A stretch of DNA of 64,000 nucleotides, from assembly GCF_005517195.1 (NCBI RefSeq), contig NZ_CP040244.1, positions 1,196,001 to 1,260,000 on the forward strand, read 5' to 3'. The stretch is from Streptomyces vilmorinianum (GTDB taxonomy: Bacteria > Actinomycetota > Actinomycetes > Streptomycetales > Streptomycetaceae). The position numbers were made by a program, and so were the translations under genes. The notes under the pieces were generated by a model. That model ran no database searches. It was not told the DNA's origin and saw only the letters and a program-made list of their open reading frames with translations. This document shows, piece after piece, positions 17,540-26,182 of this stretch; the stretch's first letter is position 1, and the number at the start of each line of letters is the position of its first letter.

Positions 17540-18142
17540 TCATTCCGCGGGCAGGACGTGGCGCGCGGCGATCTGCTTCGCCGTGTCCGAGTCGGGGCCG
17601 GGCTGCGGGACGAAGATCGCCTCGCGGTAGTAGCGCAGCTCGGCGATGGATTCGCGGATGTCGGCGAGCGCACGGTGGTTGCCGCTCTTCTCCGGACTGT
17701 TGAAGTACGCCCTCGGGTACCAGCGGCGGGCCAGCTCCTTGACCGAGGAGACATCGACGATCCGGTAGTGGAGGTGGTTCTCCAGAGCCGGCATGTCACG
17801 GGCGAGGAATCCGCGGTCGGTGGAGACCGAGTTTCCGCACAGCGGGGCCTTGCGGGGCTCCTTGACATGTTCGCGTACATACGCGAGTACCTGGGCTTCG
17901 GCGTCGGCGAGGGTCGTGCCGCCGGGCAGCGCGTCGAGGAGGCCCGAGGCCGTGTGCATCTGGCGCACGATCTCCGGCATGGTCTCCAGGGCCGCGTCCG
18001 GCGGGCGGATCACGATGTCCACCCCGTCGCCGAGCACGTTCAGTTCCGAGTCGGTGACCAGTGCGGCCACCTCGATGAGTGCGTCGTCCGTCAGCGAGAG
18101 CCCGGTCATCTCGCAGTCGATCCACACCATGCGATCGTTCAT
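17540..18142 (-). CDS. orn: Oligoribonuclease
   Basis: 200 residues, the usual length for Orn. The DEDDh exonuclease motifs are present: WIDCEMTG with Asp 9 and Glu 11, the block [16 protein letters not shown] with the third acidic residue, and [10 protein letters not shown] with the catalytic His and last Asp. It degrades 2-5 nt RNA ends, including pGpG from cyclic di-GMP, to mononucleotides in the cytoplasm. In Streptomyces the gene (ornA) lies next to adpA and is needed for normal aerial growth; the same neighbourhood is seen here. Separated from adpA by a strong terminator, so it has its own promoter. Confidence 0.96.
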   Translation of the reverse strand: MNDRMVWIDCEMTGLSLTDDALIEVAALVTDSELNVLGDGVDIVIRPPDAALETMPEIVRQMHTASGLLDALPGGTTLADAEAQVLAYVREHVKEPRKAPLCGNSVSTDRGFLARDMPALENHLHYRIVDVSSVKELARRWYPRAYFNSPEKSGNHRALADIRESIAELRYYREAIFVPQPGPDSDTAKQIAARHVLPAE

Positions 18143-18226
18143 GCGCCCTACCTTAGGCCTTGCTTCCCGGATCGGACCTGGCTCGGGGCCCGACGGGGCT
18201 CGACGGGACCCGACGGGGCGGGACGG

Positions 18227-18266
18227 CGACGGGCGCCCGGGGGAGGTGTCTCCCGGGCGCCCGTCG
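18227..18266 (-). terminator. adpA terminator hairpin
   Basis: CGACGGGCGCCCGGG (18227-18241) pairs perfectly with 18252-18266, giving a 15-bp stem and a 10-base loop. It lies between the end of adpA and the start of ornA, both leftward. Confidence 0.75.
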
Positions 18267-18309
18267 GTTTCACGGTGCGCGGCTTGTGGCGCGCGGTCCT
18301 GCGTGCCCC

Positions 18310-19478
18310 TCAGGGGGCGCTGCGCTGGCCCGGCAGGGCCGGGCGGCCGGTGGCGTACAGGTCGGACTGCGGCTTGCCCGGCTCCAGCGGTCCGCCGGGG
18401 CGCCGGGTGACCGGCGAGACCTGCGGGGGCACCACCGGGTCGAGCACCGCCGTCGTCGTCTCGGCCTGCGGGCGCCGGGCCCGGTAGGCCGCCCGGTAGG
18501 CCGCCGGCGAGGAGCCGAGCTGGCGGCGGAAGTGGCCGCGCAGCGCCACCGGGGAGCGGAGCCGCAGCGTCCCGCGACCTCGTCGACCGAGTAGTCGGAG
18601 GTCTCGAGCAGCCGCTGCGCCTGCAGCACCCGCTGGGTGATCAGCCACTGCAGCGGGGCGGAGCCCGTCAGCGAGCGGAACCTGCGGTCGAACGTCCTCC
18701 GTGACATGTACGCGCGGGCCGCGAGCGTCTCCACGTCGAACTGCTCGTGGAGGTGCTCCAGGGCCCAGGCGACGACCTCGGCGAGCGGGTCGGCGCCGAT
18801 CTCCTCCGGTAAAGACCTGTCGAGGTAGCGCTCCTGGCCGCCGGTGCGCCGCGGCGGGACGACCAGGCGGCGCGCCAGGGCGCCCGCGGCCTCCGTGCCG
18901 TGGTCGGTCCGCACGATGTGCAGACACAGATCGATACCGGCCGCGGTGCCGGCCGAGGTCAGTACGTCCCCGTCGTCGACGAAGAGCTCCCGCGGGTCCA
19001 CGTGGACCGACGGATAGCGCTTGGCGAGCGTCGGCGCGTACATCCAGTGTGTGGTCGCCGGCCGTCCGTCGAGCAGGCCGGCCGCGGCGAGCACGAACGC
19101 GCCGGTGCACAGCCCGACGATGCGCGCGCCCTCCTCGTGCGCCCGGCGCAGCGCTTCGAGTGCCTCCGGCGGTGGCGGCGAGGTGATCGACCGCCAGGCC
19201 GGCACGACGACGGTGCCCGCCCGGCTGATCGCGTCCAGGCCGTACGGCGCGGTCAGTTCGAGGCCCCCTGTGGTCCGCAGCGGGCCGTCCTCGCCGGCGC
19301 ACACCAGCAATCGGTAGCGCGGCACCCCGGCGTCCTGCCGGTCGATGCCGAACACGGAGAGCGGGATGGAGCTCTCGAAGATGGGGCCGCCACTGAACAG
19401 CAGCACCGCGACGACTTCGCGACGGCGGCGCCCGGAAAGCTTCCGTGCGACCTCCGTTGCGGCGGAGTCCTGGCTCAT
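18310..19478 (-). CDS. adpA: AdpA/BldH global regulator with apparent one-base frameshift
   Basis: AraC/XylS-type master regulator of development and secondary metabolism. The N-terminal DJ-1/PfpI-like dimerisation domain is intact ([39 protein letters not shown]), and the first helix-turn-helix is present ([20 protein letters not shown]). Leu 223 is encoded by TTA (18810-18812), making translation dependent on the bldA tRNA. Near 18559-18560 one base is missing: after AGRCG (about residue 306) the normal reading [19 protein letters not shown] lies in the next frame and ends at 18310 (about 389 residues restored). As written, the frame instead runs on to 18270 with an Arg/Pro-rich tail, 402 residues, and the second DNA-binding helix pair is lost. 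Sequencing error or a true developmental mutation; the sequence alone cannot tell. Confidence 0.93.
18810..18812 (-). promoter_or_regulatory. TTA (bldA-dependent) leucine codon in adpA
   Basis: The codon lies in frame (codon 223, in RSLPEEIG) in the linker between the two AdpA domains, where TTA is also found in other Streptomyces adpA genes. It ties AdpA synthesis to the developmental tRNA-Leu(UAA). Confidence 0.85.
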
Positions 19479-19874
19479 GACGCTAAGCCCCCCTCGGTGT
19501 TCGCGTCTCCCTGGTCCTGTCGCTCCTGCACGTTTCCCCTCGGTTTTGCACGAGACCCCAGTCTTCGATACCCATGATCGAATCTACTGCGTTCCGTGGC
19601 GCCGGCGTGACAAGTTCTCCATCCGGCACATTGTCGACAAGGCAACTTGGCGCGAAGCATTCGATCACGAAGCGTTCCACTCCCGGGCCGCGCAGGGAAG
19701 TGCCCCGTGCGTGCATGGCCCGTCCCCGTAGGGTGTGCGCGCCTGTCGCGGGGCTTTCACGCCTGGTGACAACGGGGTTGAGGGGGCATTCCGCCAAGGA
19801 CTCGCCGGCATGTGGAAGTTGGCTGAAATCATACGGGTGTGGGTGTACGAACCTGTCAGCTCTACGGGGGTACG
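19479..19874. other. adpA upstream region, no gene seen
   Basis: About 400 bases separate adpA from the gene at 19875. No convincing coding frame. The lower GC content and length fit the long promoter/leader known for adpA. TGGCGCGAAG at 19648 matches the AdpA-binding consensus TGGCSNGWWY at 9 of 10 positions, consistent with autoregulation but weak on its own. Confidence 0.5.
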
Positions 19875-20309
19875 TCAGCGCCGGCGCGGCTTCCGGCCGC
19901 CGTGGCCGTGGCCATGGCCGTGCCGTCCCCGCCGGCCCGCGGCCTCGGCGCGCAGACCGTGTTCCGAGCGGCGCAGCAGCACCCGGCAGACCGCCGTCAC
20001 CGCGGCGAGCCCGAGCGCCGTCCCGGCGGCCCCGCCGAGCGAGGTGCCGTAGACGACGAGGACGACCGGGACGAGGACGCAGCAGAAGGCCGCCCAGCGG
20101 ACCACGTCGCCGGCCGACTCGCCCGCGGCGCTCCCCGCTCTCCCCGCGCCCGCCGTCGGCTTCGGGGACCCCGCCGCGAGGGTGGGGGCGGAAGCGGGGA
20201 CGGGGGCGGGGGTGGGCGTCGTGGCGGTGGCCGATGGTGCGGGCACGGGCGGGGCTCCCTGCGACGGTGACTGGACCTGTGGGAACGAGGGGCGGAACGT
20301 TCCGGTCAC
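19875..20309 (-). CDS. Small membrane protein, hypothetical
   Basis: 144 residues from GTG 20309 (MTGTFRPSFPQVQSPSQG). The first 65 residues are Pro, Ala and Thr rich. A hydrophobic region (WAAFCCVLVPVVLVVYGTSLGGAAGTALGLAAVTAVCRVLL) spans the membrane, probably twice. The tail is strongly basic with a GRHGHGHGHGG histidine stretch, which might bind metal. Reads in the same direction as adpA, upstream of it. Function unknown, and the start is uncertain because longer frames exist. Confidence 0.6.
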   Translation of the reverse strand: MTGTFRPSFPQVQSPSQGAPPVPAPSATATTPTPAPVPASAPTLAAGSPKPTAGAGRAGSAAGESAGDVVRWAAFCCVLVPVVLVVYGTSLGGAAGTALGLAAVTAVCRVLLRRSEHGLRAEAAGRRGRHGHGHGHGGRKPRRR

Positions 20310-20583
20310 TGCGCGGGGCGCCCGTTCGGCCCCCGTACGGACACCTGTAGGGCACAACCGGCATTGCCATAACGGGACGGGCTCGTGCATGCTCCCTGGA
20401 ACGCCGCGCGAACGCCGTGCGCGGTGGCACGGACGGCTCTGGGCAGGAGAGGAGTGTCGCCGTACCCTTGGGGGTATGGGCTTGGGAAGATGATTCCCGG
20501 ACACAGCTCCGCCGCCAACCGTTGTTCCGTACGACGTTCCCTGTCGTTCCCTCCCCACCAGGATCTTCTTCGCCGAGACACCG

Positions 20584-21105
20584 ATGGCCGGTCACGAATT
20601 CCCCGAACCCGCGGACCGCAAGCGCGTCGCCGACTCCACGGTCGACCCCCTCGCGGTGGAACAGCCACGCCACTCCTGTGATCCCGCCTTCCGGCACGGA
20701 GTGGTCGTCGGCTTCGACGGCTCGACCTCCAGTGAGCGGGCCCTCGCGTATGCCATCGGCATGGCCCGCCGCTCCGGCTCCGGCCTGATCATCGTGCATG
20801 TCGCCAACCGGCTGCCCACGACCGTCTGGGCGGGCTGCGAGCCGCCGGTCTTCGTCGACGTCCCGGACCACCGCACCGAGGTGCTGGGCCTGGAGCTCGC
20901 CTGCGCCGACTACCTCGCCGAGGTCCCCTGGATCCTGGTCGAGCGCGGCGGCGACATCTGCCACGAGCTGGAGGAGGTCGGCCGGGAGTATTCGGCCGAC
21001 GCGATCGTGGTCGGCTCGACGCACGGCATCGTCGGCCGGATCTTCGGCTCGGTGGCCGGACGCCTCGCGAAGCGCGCGCAGCGTCCCGTGATCGTCATTC
21101 CCTGA
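20584..21105 (+). CDS. Universal stress protein family
   Basis: 173 residues. A 35-residue polar N-terminus precedes one USP domain: VVVGFDGSTSSERALAYA near residue 40, LIIVHVANRLP, and at the end the ATP-binding pattern VVGSTHGIVGRIFGSVAGRL then RPVIVIP. Cytoplasmic, probably ATP-binding, generally linked to stress or dormancy. Stands alone in a region of regulators. Confidence 0.88.
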   Translation: MAGHEFPEPADRKRVADSTVDPLAVEQPRHSCDPAFRHGVVVGFDGSTSSERALAYAIGMARRSGSGLIIVHVANRLPTTVWAGCEPPVFVDVPDHRTEVLGLELACADYLAEVPWILVERGGDICHELEEVGREYSADAIVVGSTHGIVGRIFGSVAGRLAKRAQRPVIVIP

Positions 21106-21268
21106 GCGCGTACAGATCGCGCTCCTCTCCCGGACGTTCCGTCAACTCCCTTGGTGCGGCGATAATTTCTGCCGCCGTCAGGTGATTTGTGCGCTTGTGA
21201 AGGGTACTTAAAGAGCACCGGAACAAGCAGCTCACGCAGCACAACTGCCCACTTGAAGGGAGCCCGCC

Positions 21269-21835
21269 GTGGACAACGAAGTCGCCGCGGGAAACACCAC
21301 TTCCACTCTCGGCCACCTCGCGCTCGGACTGACCCTGCTGGCCTTCGGCATCGGCAGCACCGGCGTGATCGACAACGTCGCGGCGTCCGACGCCGCAGCC
21401 CTCGCCACCTGGGTCGGAGGGGTGGCGCTCTTCCTCGTCGGTCTGCTCGCCCTGCGCGCGGGCAACGGCGGTACGGGTACGGCCTATTCGGCGCTCGGCG
21501 CCTTCTGGTTCACCTGGGGGACCGGAGTGGGCGACGGCGCGTCGGCCGAGGCGACCGGTCTGTTCCTGCTGCTGTGGGCGCTGCTCGCGCTCACGCTGAC
21601 CATGGCGGCGTCGGGCAGCGGTCTGTTCGGACAGGGCGTGTACGGGCTGCTGTTCGTGTCGCTGCTGCTCCTCGGCATCGGCGCCCTCGCCGACAACGGC
21701 GGTCTCGCCAAGGCGGGCGGCTGGGTCGCCGCGCTCGCCGGCCTCGCGGCCTGGTACGGCGCGACGGCGGCGGTCGCCAACTGGCCGACCTCCCTGAGCC
21801 GCGCGTCCCGCCGGGGAGCCCCGGCGGCGAGCTGA
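21269..21835 (+). CDS. GPR1/FUN34/YaaH-like membrane protein
   Basis: 188 residues with six hydrophobic segments (HLALGLTLLAFGIGSTGV, AALATWVGGVALFLVGLLAL, YSALGAFWFTWGTGVG, TGLFLLLWALLALTLTMAA, GLLFVSLLLLGIGALA, WVAALAGLAAWYGATAAVA). The layout and the FWFTWG motif match the acetate/succinate transporter family GPR1/FUN34/YaaH, although the N-terminal NPxPLGL signature is only degenerate here (STLGHLALGLT). A short-chain carboxylate uptake role is therefore tentative. A ribosome site (GAAGGGAG) precedes ATG 21269. Confidence 0.72.
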   Translation: MDNEVAAGNTTSTLGHLALGLTLLAFGIGSTGVIDNVAASDAAALATWVGGVALFLVGLLALRAGNGGTGTAYSALGAFWFTWGTGVGDGASAEATGLFLLLWALLALTLTMAASGSGLFGQGVYGLLFVSLLLLGIGALADNGGLAKAGGWVAALAGLAAWYGATAAVANWPTSLSRASRRGAPAAS

Positions 21836-21911
21836 CAGGCCGATCCACTTGGGTGCCCACGAGAGCCCCAGAGGGTGCCCGCGAGGGCCTGGCGAGTGAG
21901 CCGAAGGGCGC

Positions 21912-21986
21912 GCGGCTGTCGAAAGGGAGAACGCGCACAGGTCCCGAGGAACGAGGGACCGAGCACGATCGACCGTCGACAGTCGC
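21912..21986. ncRNA. Candidate structured RNA or complex terminator
   Basis: Outer arms GCGGCTGTCGA (21912-21922) and TCGACAGTCGC (21976-21986) pair with one mismatch. Inside them GGTCCC (21940-21945) and GGGACC (21955-21960) form a second stem with a 9-base loop. The nested layout is more elaborate than a simple terminator. Strand and transcription are unknown. Confidence 0.35.
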
Positions 21987-22026
21987 ACAAAGCGCCCGGA
22001 GGAGAACCGAGCCCCAAAAAGAAAGC

Positions 22027-22065
22027 AGCGGTCCCTGTGCACAGGTGGCGTGCACAGGGACCGCT
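22027..22065 (-). terminator. glmS terminator
   Basis: AGCGGTCCCTGTGCAC (22027-22042) and its exact inverse (22050-22065) form a 16-bp stem with a 7-base loop. On the minus strand the stem is followed by CTGCTTTCTTTTT, a U-rich tail, so it is a classical terminator for glmS. Confidence 0.88.
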
Positions 22066-22170
22066 GTGTGTCCGGTCGGGCGTCCGGCCCTCCGGGGACA
22101 GGTCCGGAAAGCGGGCGGACGGGCTTTCCCGACCGTGGTCGAGAGCTCCGGGGGACAGGCCCGGAGGCTG

Positions 22171-23988
22171 CTACTCGACCGTGACGGACTTGGCCAGGTT
22201 GCGCGGCTTGTCGATGTCGCGGCCCATGGCGAGCGCCGTGTGGTAGGCGAGGAGCTGGAGCGGGATGCCCATCAGGATCGGGTCCAGCTCGTCCTCGTTC
22301 TTCGGGACGACGATCGTGTGGTCGGCCTTCGCCTGCGGCTGGTGCGCGACCGCGAGGATGCGGCCGCTGCGGGCCTTGATCTCCTCCAGGGCGGCGCGGT
22401 TCTTCTCCAGCAGGTCGTCGTCCGGGACGATCGCGACCGTCGGCAGGGCCGGCTCGATCAGCGCGAGCGGGCCGTGCTTCAGCTCGGAGGCCGGGTACGC
22501 CTCGGCGTGGATGTAGGAGATCTCCTTGAGCTTCAGGGAGGCCTCCAGGGCGACCGGGTAGCCCCGCACGCGGCCGATGAACATCATCGACTGGGCGCCC
22601 GCGTACTCCGCGGCGATCTTCTTGATCTCGTCCTCGGTCTCGAGGATCTCGCTGATCTGCGCGGGCAGCTTGCGCAGGCCCTCGATGATCCGCTTGCCGT
22701 CGGTCACCGACAGGTCGCGGATGCGGCCCAGGTGGAGGGCGATCAGCGCGAAGGCGGTGACCGTGTTGGTGAAGCACTTGGTGGAGACGACGCAGACCTC
22801 CGGGCCCGCGTGCACGTACACGCCGCCGTCGGCCTCGCGGGCGATCGCCGAGCCGACGACGTTGACGACGCCGATGACCCGGGCGCCCTTGCGCTTCAGC
22901 TCCTGCACGGCGGCCAGCACGTCGTACGTCTCACCGGACTGGGAGACGGCGATGTACAGGGTGTCGGGGTCCACGACCGGGTTGCGGTAGCGGAACTCCG
23001 AGGCCGGCTCGGCGTCGGCGGGGATACGGGCCATGGACTCGATGAGCCCGGCGCCGATGAGGCCGGCGTGGTACGAGGTGCCGCAGCCGAGGATCTTGAT
23101 CCGGCGGATGCTGCGGGCCTCGCGGGCGTCCAGGTTCAGGCCGCCGAGGTGCACGGTGGAGAAGCGGTCGTCGATCCGGCCGCGCAGCACGCGGTCGACC
23201 GCGTCGGGCTGCTCGGAGATCTCCTTGTGCATGTACGTGTCGTGGCCGCCCATGTCGTAGGAGGCGGCCTCCCACTCCACGGTCTCGGGGGTGGCCGTCG
23301 TCGACGCGCCCGAGGTCGTGTACGTGCGGAAGTCGTCGGCCTTGAGGGTGGCCATCTCGCCGTCGTCGAGGGTGACGACCTGGCGGGTGTGGGCGATCAG
23401 GGCGGCGACGTCGGAGGCGACGAACATCTCCTTCTCGCCGATGCCGAGGACGACCGGGGAGCCGTTGCGGGCCACCACGATGCGGTCGTTGAAGTCGGCG
23501 TGCATGACGGCGATGCCGTAGGTGCCCTCGATGACCTTGAGCGCCTCGCGGACCTTCTCCTCCAGGGTGGTGGCCTGGGAGCGGGCGATCAGGTGGGTGA
23601 TGACCTCGGTGTCCGTCTCGGAGGCGAAGACGACGCCGTCGGCCTCCAGCTTGGCGCGCAGCTCCTGCGCGTTGTCGACGATGCCGTTGTGGACGACCGC
23701 GACCTTGTTCTCGGGGTCCATGTGCGGGTGCGAGTTGATGTCGCTCGGCGCGCCGTGGGTGGCCCAGCGGGTGTGGGCGATGCCGGTGGTGCCGGTGAAG
23801 CGCTTGGGGACACGGGCCTCCAGGTCACGGACCCGGCCCTTGGCCTTGACCATCTTCAGGCCGGCGGTCTTCGGGCTGGTGATCACGATGCCGGCGGAGT
23901 CGTACCCCCGGTACTCCAGCCGCTGCAGGCCTTCCAGCAGCAGCGGGGCCACGTCACGCTTTCCGATGTAACCGACGATTCCGCACAT
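22171..23988 (-). CDS. glmS: Glutamine-fructose-6-phosphate aminotransferase (isomerizing)
   Basis: 605 residues, standard length. Begins MCGIVGYIG with Cys 2 as the glutaminase nucleophile; HTRWATHGAPS and HNGIVDNAQELR complete the glutamine site. Two SIS sugar-isomerase domains follow (ILGCGTSYHAGL, VSQSGETYDVLAA, VSTKCFTNTVTA, then EYAGAQSMMFIGRVRGYPVA), ending KSVTVE. It makes glucosamine-6-phosphate for cell-wall and chitin-like precursors. It lies 33 bases after the gene at 24022 and is probably cotranscribed with it. A dre-like DasR site stands beyond that gene, so amino-sugar repression is plausible. Confidence 0.97.
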   Translation of the reverse strand: MCGIVGYIGKRDVAPLLLEGLQRLEYRGYDSAGIVITSPKTAGLKMVKAKGRVRDLEARVPKRFTGTTGIAHTRWATHGAPSDINSHPHMDPENKVAVVHNGIVDNAQELRAKLEADGVVFASETDTEVITHLIARSQATTLEEKVREALKVIEGTYGIAVMHADFNDRIVVARNGSPVVLGIGEKEMFVASDVAALIAHTRQVVTLDDGEMATLKADDFRTYTTSGASTTATPETVEWEAASYDMGGHDTYMHKEISEQPDAVDRVLRGRIDDRFSTVHLGGLNLDAREARSIRRIKILGCGTSYHAGLIGAGLIESMARIPADAEPASEFRYRNPVVDPDTLYIAVSQSGETYDVLAAVQELKRKGARVIGVVNVVGSAIAREADGGVYVHAGPEVCVVSTKCFTNTVTAFALIALHLGRIRDLSVTDGKRIIEGLRKLPAQISEILETEDEIKKIAAEYAGAQSMMFIGRVRGYPVALEASLKLKEISYIHAEAYPASELKHGPLALIEPALPTVAIVPDDDLLEKNRAALEEIKARSGRILAVAHQPQAKADHTIVVPKNEDELDPILMGIPLQLLAYHTALAMGRDIDKPRNLAKSVTVE

Positions 23989-24021
23989 AAAGGTGTAACC
24001 CCTCCAGGTTGGTGAGTGTGC

Positions 24022-24366
24022 TCAGCCGTAGACGATGCGGCGCAGCTGCCGGAGCGAGAGCTCCGGTGGCGCCACGGCGCGGTGCGGCAGTTCGGCCGCG
24101 ATGCGCTCGAAGATCTCGGCGTTCACCGCGCCCCCGGACTGCAGCTCGCGGTGGCGGCGGCGGACGAAGTCCTCGGTCGACTCGTCGAAGTACGCCAGCA
24201 CGTCGAGGATCACCCGGGCGGCCTCACCGCGCTGGAGCGCGGTGCTGCGCACCAGGTGGTCGATGAGGTCGTCATGCGACGGGCGGCGTTCGAGCACCCG
24301 TGAATACTGAGGGGTACCAGGGGTGCTACGCAAGAATCCTGCCCGAAATCGGGCAGAGGCCTCCAT
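24022..24366 (-). CDS. Conserved hypothetical protein upstream of glmS
   Basis: 114 residues from ATG 24366 (MEASARFRAGFLRSTPGTPQ). Mostly helical and charged (HDDLIDHLVRSTALQRGEAA, LDVLAYFDESTEDFVRRRH, IAAELPHRAVAPPELSLRQL), no membrane segment or signal. The family appears limited to actinomycetes, and I know no function. It precedes glmS on the same strand with a 33-base gap, and shares its upstream region and the dre-like site with the divergent GH20 gene. Confidence 0.72.
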   Translation of the reverse strand: MEASARFRAGFLRSTPGTPQYSRVLERRPSHDDLIDHLVRSTALQRGEAARVILDVLAYFDESTEDFVRRRHRELQSGGAVNAEIFERIAAELPHRAVAPPELSLRQLRRIVYG

Positions 24367-24390
24367 GATCGCCGTCCTGAGGGGGGAAAT

Positions 24391-24402
24391 TGGTCTACAC
24401 CT
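24391..24402. promoter_or_regulatory. DasR-type dre site
   Basis: TGGTCTACACCT, next to AATT, matches the dre consensus core TGGTCTAGACCA at 10 of 12 positions. It lies between the GH20 hexosaminidase gene and the divergent glmS-side unit. A separate perfect hairpin (GACCAC GGAA GTGGTC, 24404-24419) follows at once. DasR represses amino-sugar genes and is released by glucosamine-6-phosphate. Confidence 0.65.
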
Positions 24403-24484
24403 TGACCACGGAAGTGGTCCACGGTACGGATGGTGACTGTTCGGATACGCATATCCACAGCCGCGAAGTCCATCGAAAGGGACC

Positions 24485-26110
24485 ATGCCTGTGAGACAGC
24501 GCAGAACGCTTCCGCGTGTGCTCGGCGCTCTGTTCCTCATCGCGGCGGCCGGCATCTCCTGTGTCGGAGCCGCCCCCGCCGCCCACACCGCCGCCGCAGG
24601 ACCCGCGCTCCGCCCGCTCGGGCAGATCGTCCCCGCCCCGGCCTCCGTGGCCCCCGGCGGGCAGCCGTACGCGATCACCGCCGCCACCCGCATCCGGGTC
24701 GACGAGGACGACGCCGAGTCCCGCGCCGTCGGCGACTACCTGGCCGGGATCCTCCGCCCCTCCACCGGCCACCCGCTGCCCGTCGTCGACGCGGACGAGG
24801 CACGCGGCGGCATCCGGCTCCGCCTCAGCGCCGAGGACGAGGCGCTCGGGGACGAGGGCTACCGGCTGCAGTCCGGCCGCACCGGCATCACCCTCACCGC
24901 CCACCGGCCCGCCGGACTCTTCCGTGGCGTCCAGACGCTGCGCCAGCAGCTCCCGGCGGCCGTCGAGAAGGACACCGTGCAGCCCGGGCCCTGGCAGGTC
25001 GCCGGCGGCACCATCACCGACACCCCGCGCTACGCCTACCGCGGCGCGATGCTCGACGTCTCCCGCCACTTCTTCACCGTCGAGCAGGTCAAGCGCTACA
25101 TCGACCAGCTCGCCCTCTACAAGGTCAACACGCTGCACCTGCACCTCTCCGACGACCAGGGCTGGCGCATCGCGATCGACTCCTGGCCCCGGCTCGCCAC
25201 CTATGGCGGCTCCACCCAGGTCGGCGGCGGACCCGGCGGCTTCTACACCAAGGAGGACTACAAGGAGATCGTCCGGTACGCGGCCTCCCGCCACCAGGAG
25301 GTCGTCCCCGAGATCGACCTGCCCGGACACACCAACGCCGCCCTCGCCTCGTACGCCGAGCTGAACTGCGACGGCATCGCCCCGCCGCTCTACACCGGCA
25401 CCAAAGTCGGCTTCAGCTCGCTGTGCGTGCCGAAGCCCGTCACGTACGACTTCGTGGACGACGTGATCCGCGAGATCGCCGCGCTCACCCCGGGCCGGTA
25501 CCTCCACATCGGCGGCGACGAGGCGCACTCCACGACCCACGAGGACTACGTCGCCTTCATGGCGAAGGTCCAGCCGGTCGTCGCGAAGTACGGCAAGACC
25601 GTCATCGGCTGGCACCAGCTGACCGGCGCCACCCCCGCGCCGGGCGCGCTCGCGCAGTACTGGGGGCTCGACCGCACCGCCCCCGCGGAGAAGGAACAGG
25701 TCGCCGCCGCCGCACGGAACGGCACCGGGCTGATCCTCTCGCCCGCCGACCGGGTCTACCTCGACATGAAGTACACCAAGGACACCACGCTGGGCCTGGC
25801 CTGGGCCGGCTACGTCGAGGTGCAGCGCTCCTACGACTGGAACCCGGCGGCCTATCTGCCGGGCGCGCCGGAGACGGCGGTCAAGGGCGTCGAGGCGCCG
25901 CTGTGGACGGAGACCATCTCCACGGACGCCCACATCGACCAGATGGTCTTCCCCCGCCTCCCGGGTGTCGCGGAGCTCGGCTGGTCCCCGGCGTCGACGC
26001 ACGACTGGGAGACGTACCGGGTGCGGCTCGCGGAGCAGGGACCGCGGTTCGAGGCGCTCGGGATCGACTACTACCGCTCGCCGCAGGTCCCCTGGCCCGC
26101 CTCGGAGTAG
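24485..26110 (+). CDS. Secreted beta-N-acetylhexosaminidase, GH20
   Basis: 541 residues with a Sec-type signal peptide (VRQRRTLPRVLGALFLIAAAGISCVGAA; the Cys could instead make it a lipoprotein). A GH20b-type N-terminal domain (residues 45-165) precedes the catalytic barrel starting YRGAMLDVSRHFFTVEQV. The catalytic pair Asp 345-Glu 346 is in HIGGDEAHS, and LHLHLSDDQGWR and VPEIDLPGHTNA are family hallmarks. It releases terminal GlcNAc/GalNAc from chitin oligomers outside the cell. The ribosome site AAAGGGA precedes ATG 24485. The dre-like site upstream implies DasR control. A hairpin terminator separates it from desD. Confidence 0.94.
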   Translation: MPVRQRRTLPRVLGALFLIAAAGISCVGAAPAAHTAAAGPALRPLGQIVPAPASVAPGGQPYAITAATRIRVDEDDAESRAVGDYLAGILRPSTGHPLPVVDADEARGGIRLRLSAEDEALGDEGYRLQSGRTGITLTAHRPAGLFRGVQTLRQQLPAAVEKDTVQPGPWQVAGGTITDTPRYAYRGAMLDVSRHFFTVEQVKRYIDQLALYKVNTLHLHLSDDQGWRIAIDSWPRLATYGGSTQVGGGPGGFYTKEDYKEIVRYAASRHQEVVPEIDLPGHTNAALASYAELNCDGIAPPLYTGTKVGFSSLCVPKPVTYDFVDDVIREIAALTPGRYLHIGGDEAHSTTHEDYVAFMAKVQPVVAKYGKTVIGWHQLTGATPAPGALAQYWGLDRTAPAEKEQVAAAARNGTGLILSPADRVYLDMKYTKDTTLGLAWAGYVEVQRSYDWNPAAYLPGAPETAVKGVEAPLWTETISTDAHIDQMVFPRLPGVAELGWSPASTHDWETYRVRLAEQGPRFEALGIDYYRSPQVPWPASE

Positions 26111-26126
26111 TCCGGGGCAGCACGAA

Positions 26127-26169
26127 GCGCGGGTCCTGGCGGAGGACCGTACTCCGCCGGGACCCGCGC
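26127..26169. terminator. Hairpin between GH20 gene and desD
   Basis: GCGCGGGTCCTGGCGGAG (26127-26144) pairs with 26152-26169 with a single G-T pair, an 18-bp stem with a 7-base loop, between convergent genes. Confidence 0.8.
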
Positions 26170-26182
26170 CGGTCCGTGAAGG

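Larger units (their letters stand above)
21836..22170. other. Intergenic region with structured RNA candidate and terminator
   Basis: No gene seen in these 335 bases. They hold a nested inverted repeat (21912-21986, listed separately) and a very strong hairpin (22027-22065) at the end of glmS. Confidence 0.6.

Noticed and set aside
21187..24015. A 942-residue plus-strand frame opposite glmS
   Set aside because: It is the antisense shadow of glmS and runs through other genes in a different frame.
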